From Algoriphagus sp. (GTDB lineage: Bacteria; Bacteroidota; Bacteroidia; Cytophagales; Cyclobacteriaceae): a stretch of 64,000 nucleotides of DNA. The DNA lies in assembly GCA_029945945.1 (NCBI GenBank), contig JAQSDM010000005.1:620001-684000 (forward strand), given 5' to 3'. Position numbers and translations under genes: made by a program. Within the stretch, counting starts at the first letter, position 1. Each line of letters begins with the position of its first letter. Positions 28,326 to 37,934 of this stretch are shown piece by piece. The notes beneath the pieces are model-generated. The model had not been told where the DNA came from. It ran no database searches and was given only the letters and a program-made list of their open reading frames with translations.

Positions 28326-28871
28326 ATGAAAAATTTAAGATTATTCTCTCTTGCGCTTGCCGCTTTCGCTGCGTCTTTCGCAATGGCTTGCAACAACGCT
28401 CCAAAAGAAACAGTAGAAGTAGAAGTAGAAACTCCGGTTGAAGAGGTAATTGTAGAAGCTCCAAAGACTGTTGTTGATATCGCTGTTGGATCACCTGATC
28501 ACAGTACTTTAGTTGCAGCTGTAACTGCAGCAGGTCTGGTTGAGACTTTGAGCGGAACAGGTCCTTTCACTATTTTTGCTCCAACTAACGCAGCTTTTGC
28601 AGCGCTTCCAGCAGGAACAGTTGATAATTTATTGAAGCCTGAAAACAAAGACAAACTGACTGGTATTTTGACTTACCATGTAGTTGCAGGTAATGTAATG
28701 GCTGCTGACTTGACAGACGGTCAGATTGTAAAAACTTTGAATGGTCAGGACTTGAAAGTGTCTATTAAGGACGGTAAAGTAATGATCAATGGCGCAAACG
28801 TAACTGCTGCTGACCTTGCTGGTAGCAACGGTGTGATCCACGTAGTGGATTCAGTTTTAATGCCTAAGTAA
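28326..28871 (+). CDS. fasciclin-domain lipoprotein
   Basis: A 181-residue surface or periplasmic protein. Residues 1-22 are a lipoprotein signal (SFAMAC, Cys22). Residues 26-50 form a striking Glu/Val/Pro-rich spacer ([17 protein letters not shown]). The rest is one fasciclin (FAS1) domain with the H1 region [20 protein letters not shown] and H2 region [17 protein letters not shown]1 domains mediate adhesion or bind small hydrophobic ligands. The start at 28326 gives a proper signal peptide. Codon choice here (GCT, GTA, AAC) looks like that of a highly expressed gene, and a strong terminator follows. Confidence 0.93.
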   Translation: MKNLRLFSLALAAFAASFAMACNNAPKETVEVEVETPVEEVIVEAPKTVVDIAVGSPDHSTLVAAVTAAGLVETLSGTGPFTIFAPTNAAFAALPAGTVDNLLKPENKDKLTGILTYHVVAGNVMAADLTDGQIVKTLNGQDLKVSIKDGKVMINGANVTAADLAGSNGVIHVVDSVLMPK

Positions 28872-28886
28872 GTTGTTTAGAACCCA

Positions 28887-28920
28887 ATAAAACCTGCCAA
28901 TCGGCAGGTTTTATTTTGAC
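28887..28920 (+). terminator. strong intrinsic terminator after fasciclin gene
   Basis: A perfect 12-base stem (ATAAAACCTGCC at 28887-28898 with GGCAGGTTTTAT at 28903-28914) has a four-base AATC loop, followed by a T-rich tail. Confidence 0.9.
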
Positions 28921-29086
28921 TTTTTTAAGGTCTGTGGCACACAGGCCTTGGTAAGAGGGAGTCAGGAAGCTAGGATTTGAGCTTAGGTTTATTAACCAGA
29001 CTCCGAATTTCCGGAAAATATTTTGTGGTAATTGTGTGGTTCTGGCAACGGTATAAATTTTTGCAGCTTCCGATTTACAAACAACT

Positions 29087-29422
29087 TTATTTTTCCAGTA
29101 AGGCATCTCCTTCAAAAGAAATCCCTTCCCAGCCCGAAATCAAAAAATTTCTAATGTTTTGGTGGTTTGTTCCGGAGGGGTTTTGCAATACATCCACGTG
29201 GTAATAATCACCAAAAAGTTGAAGGGTCTGCTCCGGGCTAAGTTGCTGAAGTTTGGCAAAAGAAAAAATCTTACACGATCCGTTATTTTGGTTGGCTTCG
29301 TTGACAGTGGCACCGTTGGTGAATCTGGTAGGGGTGAACTTGTAATGCTCGTCTATGAAGGAAATTACTTCTGCAAAACTGATGGATTCGGGTGCGGTTT
29401 TAATTTTTTCAAGAAGATTCAT
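29087..29422 (-). CDS. HopJ type III effector family protein
   Basis: This 111-residue protein is recognisable as the HopJ family by its compact pattern: SFAEVISFIDEHYKFTPTRF, then NEANQNNGSCKIFSFAKLQQ, then LFGDYYHVDVLQNPSGTNHQ and NIRNFLISGWEGISF. The name derives from a Pseudomonas syringae effector, but most members are chromosomal proteins in free-living bacteria with no secretion system nearby, as here. True function is unknown. No signal peptide or membrane segment is present. Confidence 0.88.
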   Translation of the reverse strand: MNLLEKIKTAPESISFAEVISFIDEHYKFTPTRFTNGATVNEANQNNGSCKIFSFAKLQQLSPEQTLQLFGDYYHVDVLQNPSGTNHQNIRNFLISGWEGISFEGDALLEK

Positions 29423-29781
29423 GAGATGCCTTTGGTGATGGGTTTTATCCTTGACAGGGTCAATTGTCAGTTAATAATGTTGTCAAAAATAAGGTCTTTT
29501 GACCAAGAATCTTTTTGTTTCAACAGAAATTGGATGGCGAACAAATTTTACCAACTTGAAAAGTGCCTCTTTTAGCACCTCCCAAGAGATTTGACAAAAG
29601 AAACCAAGATTACTAATTAGTTTAAATGAACATCCGCCTTCTTGCCACTAGCTCTATTGAATAAGGTTTAAAGTTCGAAAAAACGTGCTGTAGTCTGTAG
29701 ACCGTCGCCTGAGGATAATTATCCTCCACAAAGAGAAACTAATATGGACTTGCTGGTAAGAGTGCGGATAATCAGATTAGT
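29423..29781. other. gene-free stretch containing REP-like copy B
   Basis: The gap lies between the HopJ-like start and the ftsH stop. Its distal third is REP-like copy B (29683-29775). The rest is AT-rich and contains no credible gene. The promoter for the HopJ-like gene should lie at 29423-29480, but no good -7/-33 pair was found. Confidence 0.4.
29683..29775. repeat. REP-like palindromic element, copy B
   Basis: ATTATCCTC at 29718-29726 faces GCGGATAATC at 29764-29773 with CTGGTAAGAG just before the right arm. The upstream portion ACGTGCTGTAG...GACCGTCGCCTGAGG parallels copies A and C. The left arm has one change from the perfect ATTATCCGC. It lies within 10 bases of the ftsH stop codon. 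Confidence 0.7.
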
Positions 29782-31758
29782 TTAAATCTTTTTTGAATCC
29801 AGTTCCGGTGCCGGTGGAAGCCCGGTAACGTTCAGGATTTCCTGCTCATCCAGTGTCTCTCGCTCCAGCAATGCATTTGCGAGTGCATCAAGTTGTTTGC
29901 GGTGAAGGGTCAACAACCGCAAAGATTCTTTGTGACATTCGTCAATGATCTTCAAGACTTCCATGTCTATCTTTTTTGCAGTGTCTTCGCTAAATGGCTT
30001 GGTGCCGCCATAAGAAACCCCGAGGTATTCATTTTGTCGGGGAGCAAGTTGCACCATTCCGAGTTCTTTACTCATTCCCCAGCGAGTCACCATTCCACGC
30101 GCTATATCTGTGGCCTGTTCAATATCTTTTTCCGCGCCGGTTGTCTTAGTTCCAAACACAATTTCTTCCGCAGCCCGCCCCCCGAGCATTCCTGTGATTC
30201 GTGCGCGCAAGTACATTTCCTGGTAGTTGTACTTGTCGCTGTCGGGACGCTGATAGGTCACGCCGAGCGCTTGTCCTCGGGGAACGATCGTTACCCTATT
30301 TACCGGATCGGCACCGGGAACTACCAGTCCCAAAATGGCATGTCCGCTTTCATGATAGGCGATTCGTTCCCGATCCTGATGGGATAACAAAATAGGACGT
30401 TCGGGCCCCAGTACTATTTTTTCGAGGGCATCGATGAAGTCTTTATTGGTGACTTTTTCAGCCTCATGATGTGCTGCGAGTAATGCTGCTTCATTGACAA
30501 GGTTTTTGAGATCGGCACCTGTGAAACCCGGTGTTGCGGAGGCAACTTCTTCAAGGCTGAACTTCCCATCCAGAGGAACTTTCCTTGTATGGACTTTCAG
30601 AATTTCGATACGGCCCGTTTTATCGGGTGGATTCACTACTACTCTCCGGTCAAACCTTCCTGCCCGCAGCAAGGCTTTATCAAGAATATCAGGCTGATTA
30701 GTCGCTGCGAGGACGATGACACCCTCCTTGCTTGAAAAACCATCCATTTCTGTCAGGATCTGATTGAGCGTCTGCTCCTGTTCGCTTCCTCCGCTTGTGA
30801 TATATTGTCCGCGGGAGCGGCCTATCGAATCCAGCTCATCAATGAAGATAATGGCAGGTGCATTTTCTCTCGCTGTTTTAAAAAGGTCACGAACCCGCGC
30901 TGCACCCACTCCGACGATCATTTCCACAAATTCCGAAGCACTCATGGAAAAGAACGGAACTCCTGATTCGCCGGCTACCGCCCTCGCCAATAAGGTCTTT
31001 CCCGTACCCGGAGCTCCGACCAGCAAAACACCTTTAGGCGCAGTTCCGCCCAATCGGGTATATTTCTCCGGATTCCGCAGGAAGTCTACAATTTCAACCA
31101 GTTCATTTTCGGCTTCATCTATTCCCGCTACATCATCAAAAGTCACCTTCGTGGCGTTTTCCTGATCAAAGCGTTTCGCTTTGCTTTGTCCGATACCCAT
31201 CATTCCTCCCAGTCCTATTCCGCCTTGTTTCTGAGACCGACGGAACAGCCAGACATAAAATAAAATGAGTAGAATAACAGGACCAAAATAGGTCAGAATC
31301 GACCTGAAAATACTAGTCTCCTCGACAATCGGATCTGCCAGGATCACTACCCGATGTTCAATCAGCAAAGCTTCCAGACTTTCATCTGCAAAGGAAGGAA
31401 GAATAGTAGTGAAATTTGAGACTTCCTTCGACTCACCGGGTTCCGCTTTACTATTCAGGATGGGAGGAGTGTAAGTCACCTTTTTTTCAAATTCTCCGGA
31501 AATGAGTTCGCCCTTCGTGTAAATAGCTTTCACATTGTTCTTTATGACCTCTTCTTTGAAAACAGTGTAGGGGATCTTAACGGGGATTTCTGCGTCAGGG
31601 AAAAAGACATTTACCACCAGATAGTTTACCAAAAGGAGGATCCAGAAAATCAGAAAGATTTTTCCAAGAGGTAAAGGAGTAGGCTTGGCTTGTTTAGGGT
31701 TTTTGCCTGAGCGTTCGGGAATAATACCAGAATTTTTTTGCCTTCGAGAATTGCTCAT
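29782..31758 (-). CDS. ftsH: ATP-dependent zinc metalloprotease FtsH
   Basis: Membrane-bound AAA+ protease that degrades misfolded and regulatory membrane and cytosolic proteins. The 658 residues include an N-terminal TM (about 28-48), a periplasmic segment, a second TM (about 145-165), the AAA domain with Walker A GAPGTGKT at 248-255 and second-region [10 protein letters not shown], and the peptidase domain with HESGH at residues 469-473 binding zinc. The periplasmic insert carries Bacteroidota-style length, and a Lys/Pro-rich N-terminal tail precedes TM1. It is a single gene here, with REP-like copy B immediately after the stop. Essential or near-essential in most bacteria. Confidence 0.97.
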   Translation of the reverse strand: MSNSRRQKNSGIIPERSGKNPKQAKPTPLPLGKIFLIFWILLLVNYLVVNVFFPDAEIPVKIPYTVFKEEVIKNNVKAIYTKGELISGEFEKKVTYTPPILNSKAEPGESKEVSNFTTILPSFADESLEALLIEHRVVILADPIVEETSIFRSILTYFGPVILLILFYVWLFRRSQKQGGIGLGGMMGIGQSKAKRFDQENATKVTFDDVAGIDEAENELVEIVDFLRNPEKYTRLGGTAPKGVLLVGAPGTGKTLLARAVAGESGVPFFSMSASEFVEMIVGVGAARVRDLFKTARENAPAIIFIDELDSIGRSRGQYITSGGSEQEQTLNQILTEMDGFSSKEGVIVLAATNQPDILDKALLRAGRFDRRVVVNPPDKTGRIEILKVHTRKVPLDGKFSLEEVASATPGFTGADLKNLVNEAALLAAHHEAEKVTNKDFIDALEKIVLGPERPILLSHQDRERIAYHESGHAILGLVVPGADPVNRVTIVPRGQALGVTYQRPDSDKYNYQEMYLRARITGMLGGRAAEEIVFGTKTTGAEKDIEQATDIARGMVTRWGMSKELGMVQLAPRQNEYLGVSYGGTKPFSEDTAKKIDMEVLKIIDECHKESLRLLTLHRKQLDALANALLERETLDEQEILNVTGLPPAPELDSKKI

Positions 31759-32191
31759 GGTTGTGAGAATTTCTGTAGATGAAAAATTAATACTTTAAGG
31801 TAAGCATTGTTTCGATTCGATTCATCCTGTTTTCAGTCCGGATTTTGGTGTTTTCCTTTGCCCTTGGGTGTCAATTTCACGTTTTTTGACCCGGCGTTCG
31901 ATTGGCTGACTTTCTTCGGACTTTTGCTTGAATTATTAAGCGAAGCCATTTTCGTTAATTCAATTTCAAGTCAGTCTAAGTTTTCCTCATTTTGCCCACT
32001 GCGAATTTTTTAAGCTTGTTACATTCCTCCCGACAATAGAAAATCATGCTAAAATAATTTTTGTCCGGTTATCCGATTGGGAGTAGTTACCTAGCCAGGT
32101 TCAGACCCAGGTTTATTCTTCAGGGCAATTGAGGACACTGACCAATGAGGCTTCACACGAAAGCGGACTAGTTATGTGGAGTTTTTTTTGA
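31759..32191. other. gene-free stretch upstream of ftsH
   Basis: Of these 433 bases, the first 100 should contain the ftsH promoter. No coding potential was found; one 68-residue frame lacks a plausible start or domain. The sequence has no clear hairpin or repeat. Confidence 0.35.
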
Positions 32192-33037
32192 TCACTGTGA
32201 GAAATGTTCGCGATTTGTTGTCAGAACCCAGACAACGATAATCCATAAAACTATACCCAATGCGAAATTCCATATAAAGGTGATTTCTCCGGTGGCTGAC
32301 GGTTGTAATATCAGAGTGCCGGCGGAAAGAAAAGCAAGCATAAGCATGATGATGGGTAAGCTCTTTGTCCGGTCAAAAACGAACACCAGCAGTATCCTGA
32401 ATGCAGGAAGCACTAACAGATAAAAAGCAAGGAATCCTGCCACAAACATCGTCCATGAATCGGCGCCTCCCAAATAATTGCTGGCCCAAAAAGCGATCAT
32501 AAAGTGCCAAATACCCCAAAGAATTCCAACGATCAGTCCCGTAGATAAAATACCATGCTGCTTTCGAAGTTGGGGCACTGCAAAACCTGTCCAACCGGTT
32601 TCCTCCAAAAGCCCTCCGCCAAGTAACCCCCAGCCAACGCCAAATATTATTGAACCAATTTTGTCTTTTGTTGTGATTATTCCGGGAAGAAACTCCTCAT
32701 TAAAAATGGAAAGCCCGAAGAGCACTGCCGACACAAGAAGTGGTCCTGTGAAAACTGCAATCAAGTACCAGCGACCTTCAGCCCTCCACTTCAAGAAATG
32801 TGAAAGAAGCTTACGAAGACCTTCCTTACCTTCGATAAGGTAATTCATGAGGATACCGGATAAAAAGGGACCGGCAAACATAATCAGAAGTGCCGGTACA
32901 AATAACCTCTCGGCTTGTTCATGGGTGCCGGGGATTTGACCTGGTCCGCCAATCAGTAGAAGGATTCCACCCCATGAAATGGCAAACACTGAAAAGTAAT
33001 AACATAAAACAGGGTGTCGGTTGAAAAAGCTTTTCAT
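32192..33037 (-). CDS. CPBP-family intramembrane protease homologue, altered EExxxR motif
   Basis: A 281-residue membrane protein with about eight helices. The CPBP (Abi/CAAX protease) core is visible: motif 1 LLEETGWTGFAVPQL, motif 2 WGIWHFMI with the conserved His, and a later helix NFALGIVLWIIVVW. The family normally has EExxxR, often EExGWRGF; here the Arg is Thr (EETGWTGF), while both Glu and the His remain. Whether it is catalytic is uncertain. Related proteins prenyl-process peptides or give bacteriocin immunity. Neighbours give no clue. Confidence 0.85.
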   Translation of the reverse strand: MKSFFNRHPVLCYYFSVFAISWGGILLLIGGPGQIPGTHEQAERLFVPALLIMFAGPFLSGILMNYLIEGKEGLRKLLSHFLKWRAEGRWYLIAVFTGPLLVSAVLFGLSIFNEEFLPGIITTKDKIGSIIFGVGWGLLGGGLLEETGWTGFAVPQLRKQHGILSTGLIVGILWGIWHFMIAFWASNYLGGADSWTMFVAGFLAFYLLVLPAFRILLVFVFDRTKSLPIIMLMLAFLSAGTLILQPSATGEITFIWNFALGIVLWIIVVWVLTTNREHFSQ

Positions 33038-33168
33038 GGTGTTGTCCTTTTAGGGTAAAAAATATTGTTTAGAGGCCAGATAGTATTTTACAGCTAACCT
33101 GAAGCAGTTTCCCAAATAGTCAGAAGGTCCTGACTCTTATTTTCAATTGGCAATCCTTCTTATTTTGT

Positions 33169-33600
33169 TCAAAGACGATTCTTTCGGTAAGAATTCTTTA
33201 CCGCGATTTTCCCATTTTTAAAAGTAAATAAATCGCAACCTGTCACTTCTACTCGGGTTCCATCTGACTTTGTTCCGGAAAAAGTCCACTCAGAGAATCC
33301 TCTGTCTCCTGAAACAAAGTGTCTGGGATTACTCCATTGAGCATCAGGAAAAGTGACAAACACATTTTCAAATGCTTTCTTAACTTGTTCTTGCCCGGTA
33401 AATTTCTCCCCGTCGAAATCTGGCCCTGCTGAAGCCTCAAACACACAATCATCCGTCATATGCGACATGATAGCCTTCACATCATGCGCATTAAATGCAT
33501 CGGCAAAAGACTGGAGAAAGTCTTCTGTGACTACTTTCTTTGATTGGGCCATCAGTAAAATTGGCCATAATAGAAGAAATGTCAAAGCTCCCTTTTTCAT
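33169..33600 (-). CDS. exported SnoaL/NTF2-like protein
   Basis: A 143-residue protein with an N-terminal signal peptide (KKGALTFLLLWPILLMAQS) followed by a complete NTF2-like fold: DFLQSFADAFNAHDVKAIMS, MTDDCVFEASAGP, QEQVKKAFENVFVTFPDAQW, and the last strands VTGCDLFTFKNGKIAVKNSY. Such proteins bind or turn over small hydrophobic molecules in a cone-shaped pocket, and some are non-enzymatic. The function is unknown. It stands between a CPBP homologue and a PLP decarboxylase, both on the same strand, but gaps of 80-130 bases leave co-transcription open. Confidence 0.85.
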   Translation of the reverse strand: MKKGALTFLLLWPILLMAQSKKVVTEDFLQSFADAFNAHDVKAIMSHMTDDCVFEASAGPDFDGEKFTGQEQVKKAFENVFVTFPDAQWSNPRHFVSGDRGFSEWTFSGTKSDGTRVEVTGCDLFTFKNGKIAVKNSYRKNRL

Positions 33601-33677
33601 ATAGATTTACTATAGCTTGTGTTGAAAGGATTAATAAAAGGCAATCCAGAGATTATACGATTCCCGCTTCAACAGGG

Positions 33678-35174
33678 CTATTTGGTATAAAGTATTTTAT
33701 GCAGTTGCCTTCCTTTACTGACTATTATTTCAATCATTTCCTCGATGTCCTTCTGGGAAGTTCTGAAATTGACAATACATGCTCTTAAACAGTATTTGTC
33801 AGCAATTACAGCATTCGATAAAAACACTTCTCCTTCCTGCTGCAGGTCATTCAATAATCGTTCGTTCAAAGAATTCAAATAGCTTTCGGTCATTTTAACA
33901 TCTTGTGAAAAATCAGAAGGAATGTACCGCAAAGTGGTTATGCTTAAATTTTGTGAGACCGCTTCGAGTTCTGAGTGCTTTTTTGCCTCTTCAAATAACA
34001 ATTGAGAAAGTTCAATGTCTTTGCCAATCAATTCGATATACCCTGATTTGCCTACTTGTTGCAAAGCCATCCAGACTTTTAATGCTCTGAAACCTCTCGA
34101 ATTTTGAAAACCATATTCGTAATAATTGAGTGAGGGTTCATCTTCTATAGTGGAGAAATTGTAATAAACTGGATGTGAACTGTACGTATCAATCAGATGC
34201 TGAGGATTTTTAATCAAGGTGCAACCGGCCTCCAGCGGTGCGTAAAGCCATTTGTGCGGGTCGAGCGCAATGGAGTCGGCTTCCAGGAATCCCTCAAATA
34301 AGTTTTTGTATTCAGGAACTACGGCGGCAGGAATTCCATAAGCACCATCTATATGAAACCACAAATCATACGCTTTGCAAATAGTGGCTATTTCCGATAG
34401 GTTGTCCACCACGCCGGTGCTTACATCGCCCGCATTTCCAATGACCAAAAAAGGGTTTTTTCCAGATTTTAAATCCTGATCAATTGTTTGCGACAAAATT
34501 TCCGTGTTCATCTCATTGGCAGCATTGGTGGGGATCCACCGAACAGCGTTTGTCCCATGACCAAACAATACCGCCGCCTTTTCAATCCATGTGTGAGTTG
34601 CTTTTGAACAATACAAAACCATTTCACCGGGAGCACTCGCTAAACCATCTTCTTTTATGCTTTTCGGTGCTTTGGCGGTTCGTGCCGCTAAAAAAGCCGT
34701 AAAGTTTGCCATGTTGCCACCACTTACCAATATGCCACCATAAGAAGTAGGAACTCCAATAAATTCAGCCAGCCATTTTATAGTTTGCTTTTCAATAGCA
34801 GTCGCCATTGGGCTTAAAATATTCGCCCCAACATTTGGATTCACAACAGCCGCTAATAAATCAGCTAAAGCACCGATAGGGGCGGGAGAGGAAGTGATGT
34901 AACCAAAAAATTTCGGGTGTCCATTCAGTAAAGAATGATTCATTAATAAATCAGAGGTCTTAGCAAATAACTCTTCAAGTGGAGTCCCTTGTTCGGGCAA
35001 TGAGGCATTACCCAGGAGTTTTTGTATTTGATTGGGAGTCTCTCCGGTAGTAACAGGCTTTTCTCCAATAGTTTCTAAAAAATCGGAAATTGAATCGATT
35101 AATTGATACCCAATTTTCCTAAACTCTTCTTTATTTATTTCAATCGGTGAGGAGGGTTGAATTGCTTTATTCAT
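33678..35174 (-). CDS. group II PLP-dependent decarboxylase (aromatic/glutamate type)
   Basis: Removes the alpha-carboxyl of an amino acid, probably aromatic. The 498 residues have the family layout: NPNVGANILSPMATAIEKQ, GILVSGGNMANFTAFLAAR, HTWIEKAAVLFG, FHIDGAYGIPAAVVPEY, and the PLP lysine Lys308 in LDPHKWLYAPLEAGC, then YEYGFQNSRGFRALKVWMAL. The general sequence is closer to aromatic-L-amino-acid decarboxylase-like bacterial enzymes than to glutamate decarboxylase, but substrate is inferred. It is cytoplasmic. No transporter for an amino acid/amine exchange adjoins it. Confidence 0.9.
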   Translation of the reverse strand: MNKAIQPSSPIEINKEEFRKIGYQLIDSISDFLETIGEKPVTTGETPNQIQKLLGNASLPEQGTPLEELFAKTSDLLMNHSLLNGHPKFFGYITSSPAPIGALADLLAAVVNPNVGANILSPMATAIEKQTIKWLAEFIGVPTSYGGILVSGGNMANFTAFLAARTAKAPKSIKEDGLASAPGEMVLYCSKATHTWIEKAAVLFGHGTNAVRWIPTNAANEMNTEILSQTIDQDLKSGKNPFLVIGNAGDVSTGVVDNLSEIATICKAYDLWFHIDGAYGIPAAVVPEYKNLFEGFLEADSIALDPHKWLYAPLEAGCTLIKNPQHLIDTYSSHPVYYNFSTIEDEPSLNYYEYGFQNSRGFRALKVWMALQQVGKSGYIELIGKDIELSQLLFEEAKKHSELEAVSQNLSITTLRYIPSDFSQDVKMTESYLNSLNERLLNDLQQEGEVFLSNAVIADKYCLRACIVNFRTSQKDIEEMIEIIVSKGRQLHKILYTK

Positions 35175-35533
35175 ATTTTAAAAGGATTGGTTTTCAAAAT
35201 TTATTATCTGAATTCTGGTTGAGTTCATAATGTCAATCAAAAAAGTCAAATTACTCCGGACAACTGTACGGGATACTAAAAAATAGAAAGACGATCATTG
35301 TCTCTGTGATTTCGGGTAAGCTGTAAATTGCCCAACGAAATCAAGTTGTTAGCGGTAATACATTTAAATGTTTGCATTGTTGATTTCACTTAACTCTTTC
35401 AGTCTGGGATTTCAAGTCTTCGTATGATCGGTGTGACACGAATTGGTCAGCAACTTTCTTGAAGAATAGTGATAAATCCTTGAAAATGAAATACTAATGG
35501 TCTTGGTTAGGCTAGAAATTATTTTCAATAAAA
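35175..35533. other. gene-free stretch with a weak cassette-boundary-like motif
   Basis: These 359 bases hold no gene. At 35330-35356 stand GCCCAAC and, a few bases on, GTTGTTAGCGG, words that recall recombination-site cores of gene cassettes, but they do not form a good palindrome. The rest has no structure that I can see. Confidence 0.3.
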
Positions 35534-35866
35534 TTAATACTTGAATACTTTTCCATTTTCGAGAAGTTTTTTTGCTTCTTTCCAGGACGGAAGTGAATCA
35601 GTATCAATAGTTATTGTCCTTATTTCTTTTGCAATATTTTTACTTTTTTTCATTGCCTCCAGATGGGCACCACTTTTAGCAAACTCTTTAAGTTCCGCAT
35701 CACTGTTCCATAGAGTCATAGTATAATGCTTATTCCAAAAGCCTTTCTTCTTAAAGTCCTTATAGTTCGTTGACTTTAATTGTTTAATTATGCGAAGGGC
35801 ATTTGCTGATAGAGCAAAGAATTTAAGTGGGCCTTTTAATTCAATTGAGGTTATTGTTGCTTTCAT
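35534..35866 (-). CDS. small protein, dimeric alpha/beta-barrel (DUF3291-like)
   Basis: A 110-residue soluble protein whose pattern suggests a ferredoxin-like monooxygenase/DUF3291-type fold: ATITSIELKGPLKFFALSAN, then FWNKHYTMTLWNSDAELKEF, AKSGAHLEAMKKSKNIAKEI and RTITIDTDSL. These proteins usually compare with antibiotic-biosynthesis monooxygenase domains. The function is unknown. The region is AT-rich compared with neighbours, and flanks differ from core genes, so it may be recently acquired. Confidence 0.7.
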   Translation of the reverse strand: MKATITSIELKGPLKFFALSANALRIIKQLKSTNYKDFKKKGFWNKHYTMTLWNSDAELKEFAKSGAHLEAMKKSKNIAKEIRTITIDTDSLPSWKEAKKLLENGKVFKY

Positions 35867-36028
35867 TTTATTATTTATTTCATTCCGATTTTTCTACTAA
35901 AACCACTGTGAATAACTTCTAGTCTTTCTTTATTGGAGGGAGTTTGAAACAGCATTTTATTTCTCCTGAACAAGCGTTGATTGGAAGATAAAACTTTCGA
36001 TTTGTTCTTTACCCCTCTTTTGCAGTAA

Positions 36029-36055
36029 GGTAATGTTGGCGGGACGGGCCATAAC
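36029..36055. repeat. GC-rich inverted-repeat boundary, distal copy
   Basis: GTTGGCGGGACGGGC at 36035-36049 is the inverted match (one inserted base) of GCCCGCCCGCCAAC at 37858-37871. The two bracket the TPR lipoprotein gene. AACGCGTT, a perfect 8-base palindrome, follows immediately at 36053-36060. The GC content stands out in AT-rich flanks. Confidence 0.55.
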
Positions 36056-36065
36056 GCGTTTTACA

Positions 36066-37796
36066 TTAATTTGTCATGCAAAAAGAACTTGCCAAATAAA
36101 CAAGATCGTTAGGTGATTTTTCATCTATTCTTAGTGTCAGGTTTTGTCGTTTTTCCGGGTCAATTATCGAAGCCTTCAATTCTGTGTCCGCATATTTCCA
36201 TGCTTCTTTGAATTGTTTTTTTATTTCTTCTGCTTCCTTTGTTTTTCCTTGTCCTGTCAAACTTTCGAATAGTCCATTTAGTGCAAATCCATTTTTAGGC
36301 CAAAGCACTAAGTCCTCCCTGTAAATTTTTTCGGCCTGCTCAAAGTCCTTTGTCTTTAGCAACAAGTTGCCAAGTAGGTGCCGTACCGAAAAAAACCAGT
36401 CGGGTGGTTCGTTATAATTAAGGTTGTCCTCAATTGTGATGGCTTCTTTTAGCAATGAGATTGCCTCATTGTATTTTCCCTCTTTTACATCAAGTTCTGC
36501 CTCCAAAACTTTTGACGATATTTTGCAGACCTCGGTCACTTTATTTATCCCCCAGTTTAATTGTTCGGCAATTGAGGGAGATTGACTTAGCTCGTTCAAC
36601 TTTTTGAGTTCTTCCTTCGCTTGTTCTGTTTTATTCAAATTCGCATATCCTATACCTCTCGCATAATGCCAAATGGCCGTTGGGTATATTAAGTCATCTG
36701 TCGGTTTTGGCAGAGACAAAATCTTTTCCCATTGACCAAACTTGACCAAAATATGGTTGGGGATTGTCAGGTAGTGTTGAACCATCTCATATCCAGGTTC
36801 GTGATAATATTTTTTATCTACAAGGCTTGCTGTCTTGTAAGCAGCTTCAATGGAACGTGCACCCCGGCCTTCAAATGCTGCTGTAGCTGCAAGGAAATGA
36901 TAGTTATGAGGATAATACATTTGCGGATAATATCCTTGCGATTGGCATTCGGCTATATAAATACTGTCCGCAATCACCGCTGCCTCATTCGCTAATGATC
37001 CTTGGTGGTAGTCACCAGTATTGATATAGATATGAGATGGCATATGAACCAAATGTCCGGCTGAAGGCACAAGTGTTTTTAGTCTTTCTGCACTTTTCAA
37101 CGCTTTCGAAACATCAGGGCTTGCCTCTGTTGCATGGATATAAAGATGATTAGCCAATGGATTTTTTGGATCCATTGAAATTACTTTTTCAAGAAGTGAC
37201 ACGATTTCAGGAGTCCAAGGTCTTGGCTCTCCGCCCTTTCCCGTATAGAAGTCCCAAGGATGTAAATTCATGACCGATTCGGCATAGAGGGTTGCAACAA
37301 ATGAATTATCAGGAAACCGGATAAATGCTTGTTTCATCGAATTTGCAAAACCTTCTCCGTCTGTGAGGGTGGTGTCCATTGGGAACTTTATTTGAATGGC
37401 TTTGATAACTTCTTTCTCCCAATCAGATACATTGTCACTCAAACTAACCGCTTTTGTTACGGCTTTTCTTATTTCGTTAACGGTCCCCATGTTGTCAACG
37501 GAATTAAAATTTGGCCCCAACACATATGCAATTCCCCAATAACCCATCGCAAAAGAGGTGTCTTGTCGAACTGCCTCTCTAAATGATCTCTCCGCTTCTG
37601 CATGGTTGAAATTATTTGCCATTATTATTCCCTGGTTAAAGAACATCTGAGAATATGTTGAGTTTGTTGTCACCGAAACGCTATAGTTTCCGATGTTCTT
37701 CAAAACGGGAGCTTCAAAAGTTGGTCGGTTTTCTTTACATCCTATTGCCAACAGGAATATCGTAAGTGAAATGAAAAAAAAATTAATTGTTTTCAT
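36066..37796 (-). CDS. TPR-repeat lipoprotein
   Basis: A 576-residue protein from the ATG at 37796, which gives a lipoprotein signal (FLLAIGC, Cys20). The frame stays open to 37904, but that 36-residue extension is basic, has no signal, and covers the GC-rich repeat. The mature part shows TPR-like helical repeats: FNHAEAERSFREAVRQDTSF, NPLANHLYIHATEASPDV, GKYNEAISLLKEAITIEDNL and KDFEQAEKIYREDLVLWPKN. Family members with this layout are common in Bacteroidota and uncharacterised; they likely scaffold periplasmic or outer-membrane proteins. It is flanked by inverted GC-rich repeats, suggesting a mobile or cassette-like unit. Confidence 0.85.
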   Translation of the reverse strand: MKTINFFFISLTIFLLAIGCKENRPTFEAPVLKNIGNYSVSVTTNSTYSQMFFNQGIIMANNFNHAEAERSFREAVRQDTSFAMGYWGIAYVLGPNFNSVDNMGTVNEIRKAVTKAVSLSDNVSDWEKEVIKAIQIKFPMDTTLTDGEGFANSMKQAFIRFPDNSFVATLYAESVMNLHPWDFYTGKGGEPRPWTPEIVSLLEKVISMDPKNPLANHLYIHATEASPDVSKALKSAERLKTLVPSAGHLVHMPSHIYINTGDYHQGSLANEAAVIADSIYIAECQSQGYYPQMYYPHNYHFLAATAAFEGRGARSIEAAYKTASLVDKKYYHEPGYEMVQHYLTIPNHILVKFGQWEKILSLPKPTDDLIYPTAIWHYARGIGYANLNKTEQAKEELKKLNELSQSPSIAEQLNWGINKVTEVCKISSKVLEAELDVKEGKYNEAISLLKEAITIEDNLNYNEPPDWFFSVRHLLGNLLLKTKDFEQAEKIYREDLVLWPKNGFALNGLFESLTGQGKTKEAEEIKKQFKEAWKYADTELKASIIDPEKRQNLTLRIDEKSPNDLVYLASSFCMTN

Positions 37797-37857
37797 ATGT
37801 ACAGAGGTTTGTTGAATCCGAATTTTTATTTGTCTAGTTACACAGATCTGAAAAATA

Positions 37858-37934
37858 GCCCGCCCGCCAACGTTCCTGCTTACACAACTACTTGCTGAAG
37901 GCATACTTATTTGGAAGCCTTTCGCAGTTAGTTG
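37858..37934. repeat. GC-rich boundary plus imperfect hairpin upstream of TPR gene
   Basis: GCCCGCCCGCCAACGTT at 37858-37874 is followed by an 18-base imperfect stem: 37885-37902 pairs with 37917-37934 at 14 of 18 positions, around a 14-base loop. The combination of a conserved core and a folded strand recalls integron attC sites, but canonical RYYYAAC/GTTRRRY cores are not both present. Confidence 0.5.

Noticed and set aside
29893..31165. Plus-strand frames opposite ftsH
   Set aside because: They mirror the conserved FtsH codons and carry no domain signal.
37797..37904. N-terminal extension of the TPR protein
   Set aside because: It is basic, has no signal peptide and overlaps GC-rich repeat DNA; the ATG at 37796 gives a lipobox.
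36029..37934. Firm call of an integron cassette with attC site
   Set aside because: The canonical RYYYAAC and GTTRRRY cores do not both occur and no integrase is visible; kept only as a finding.
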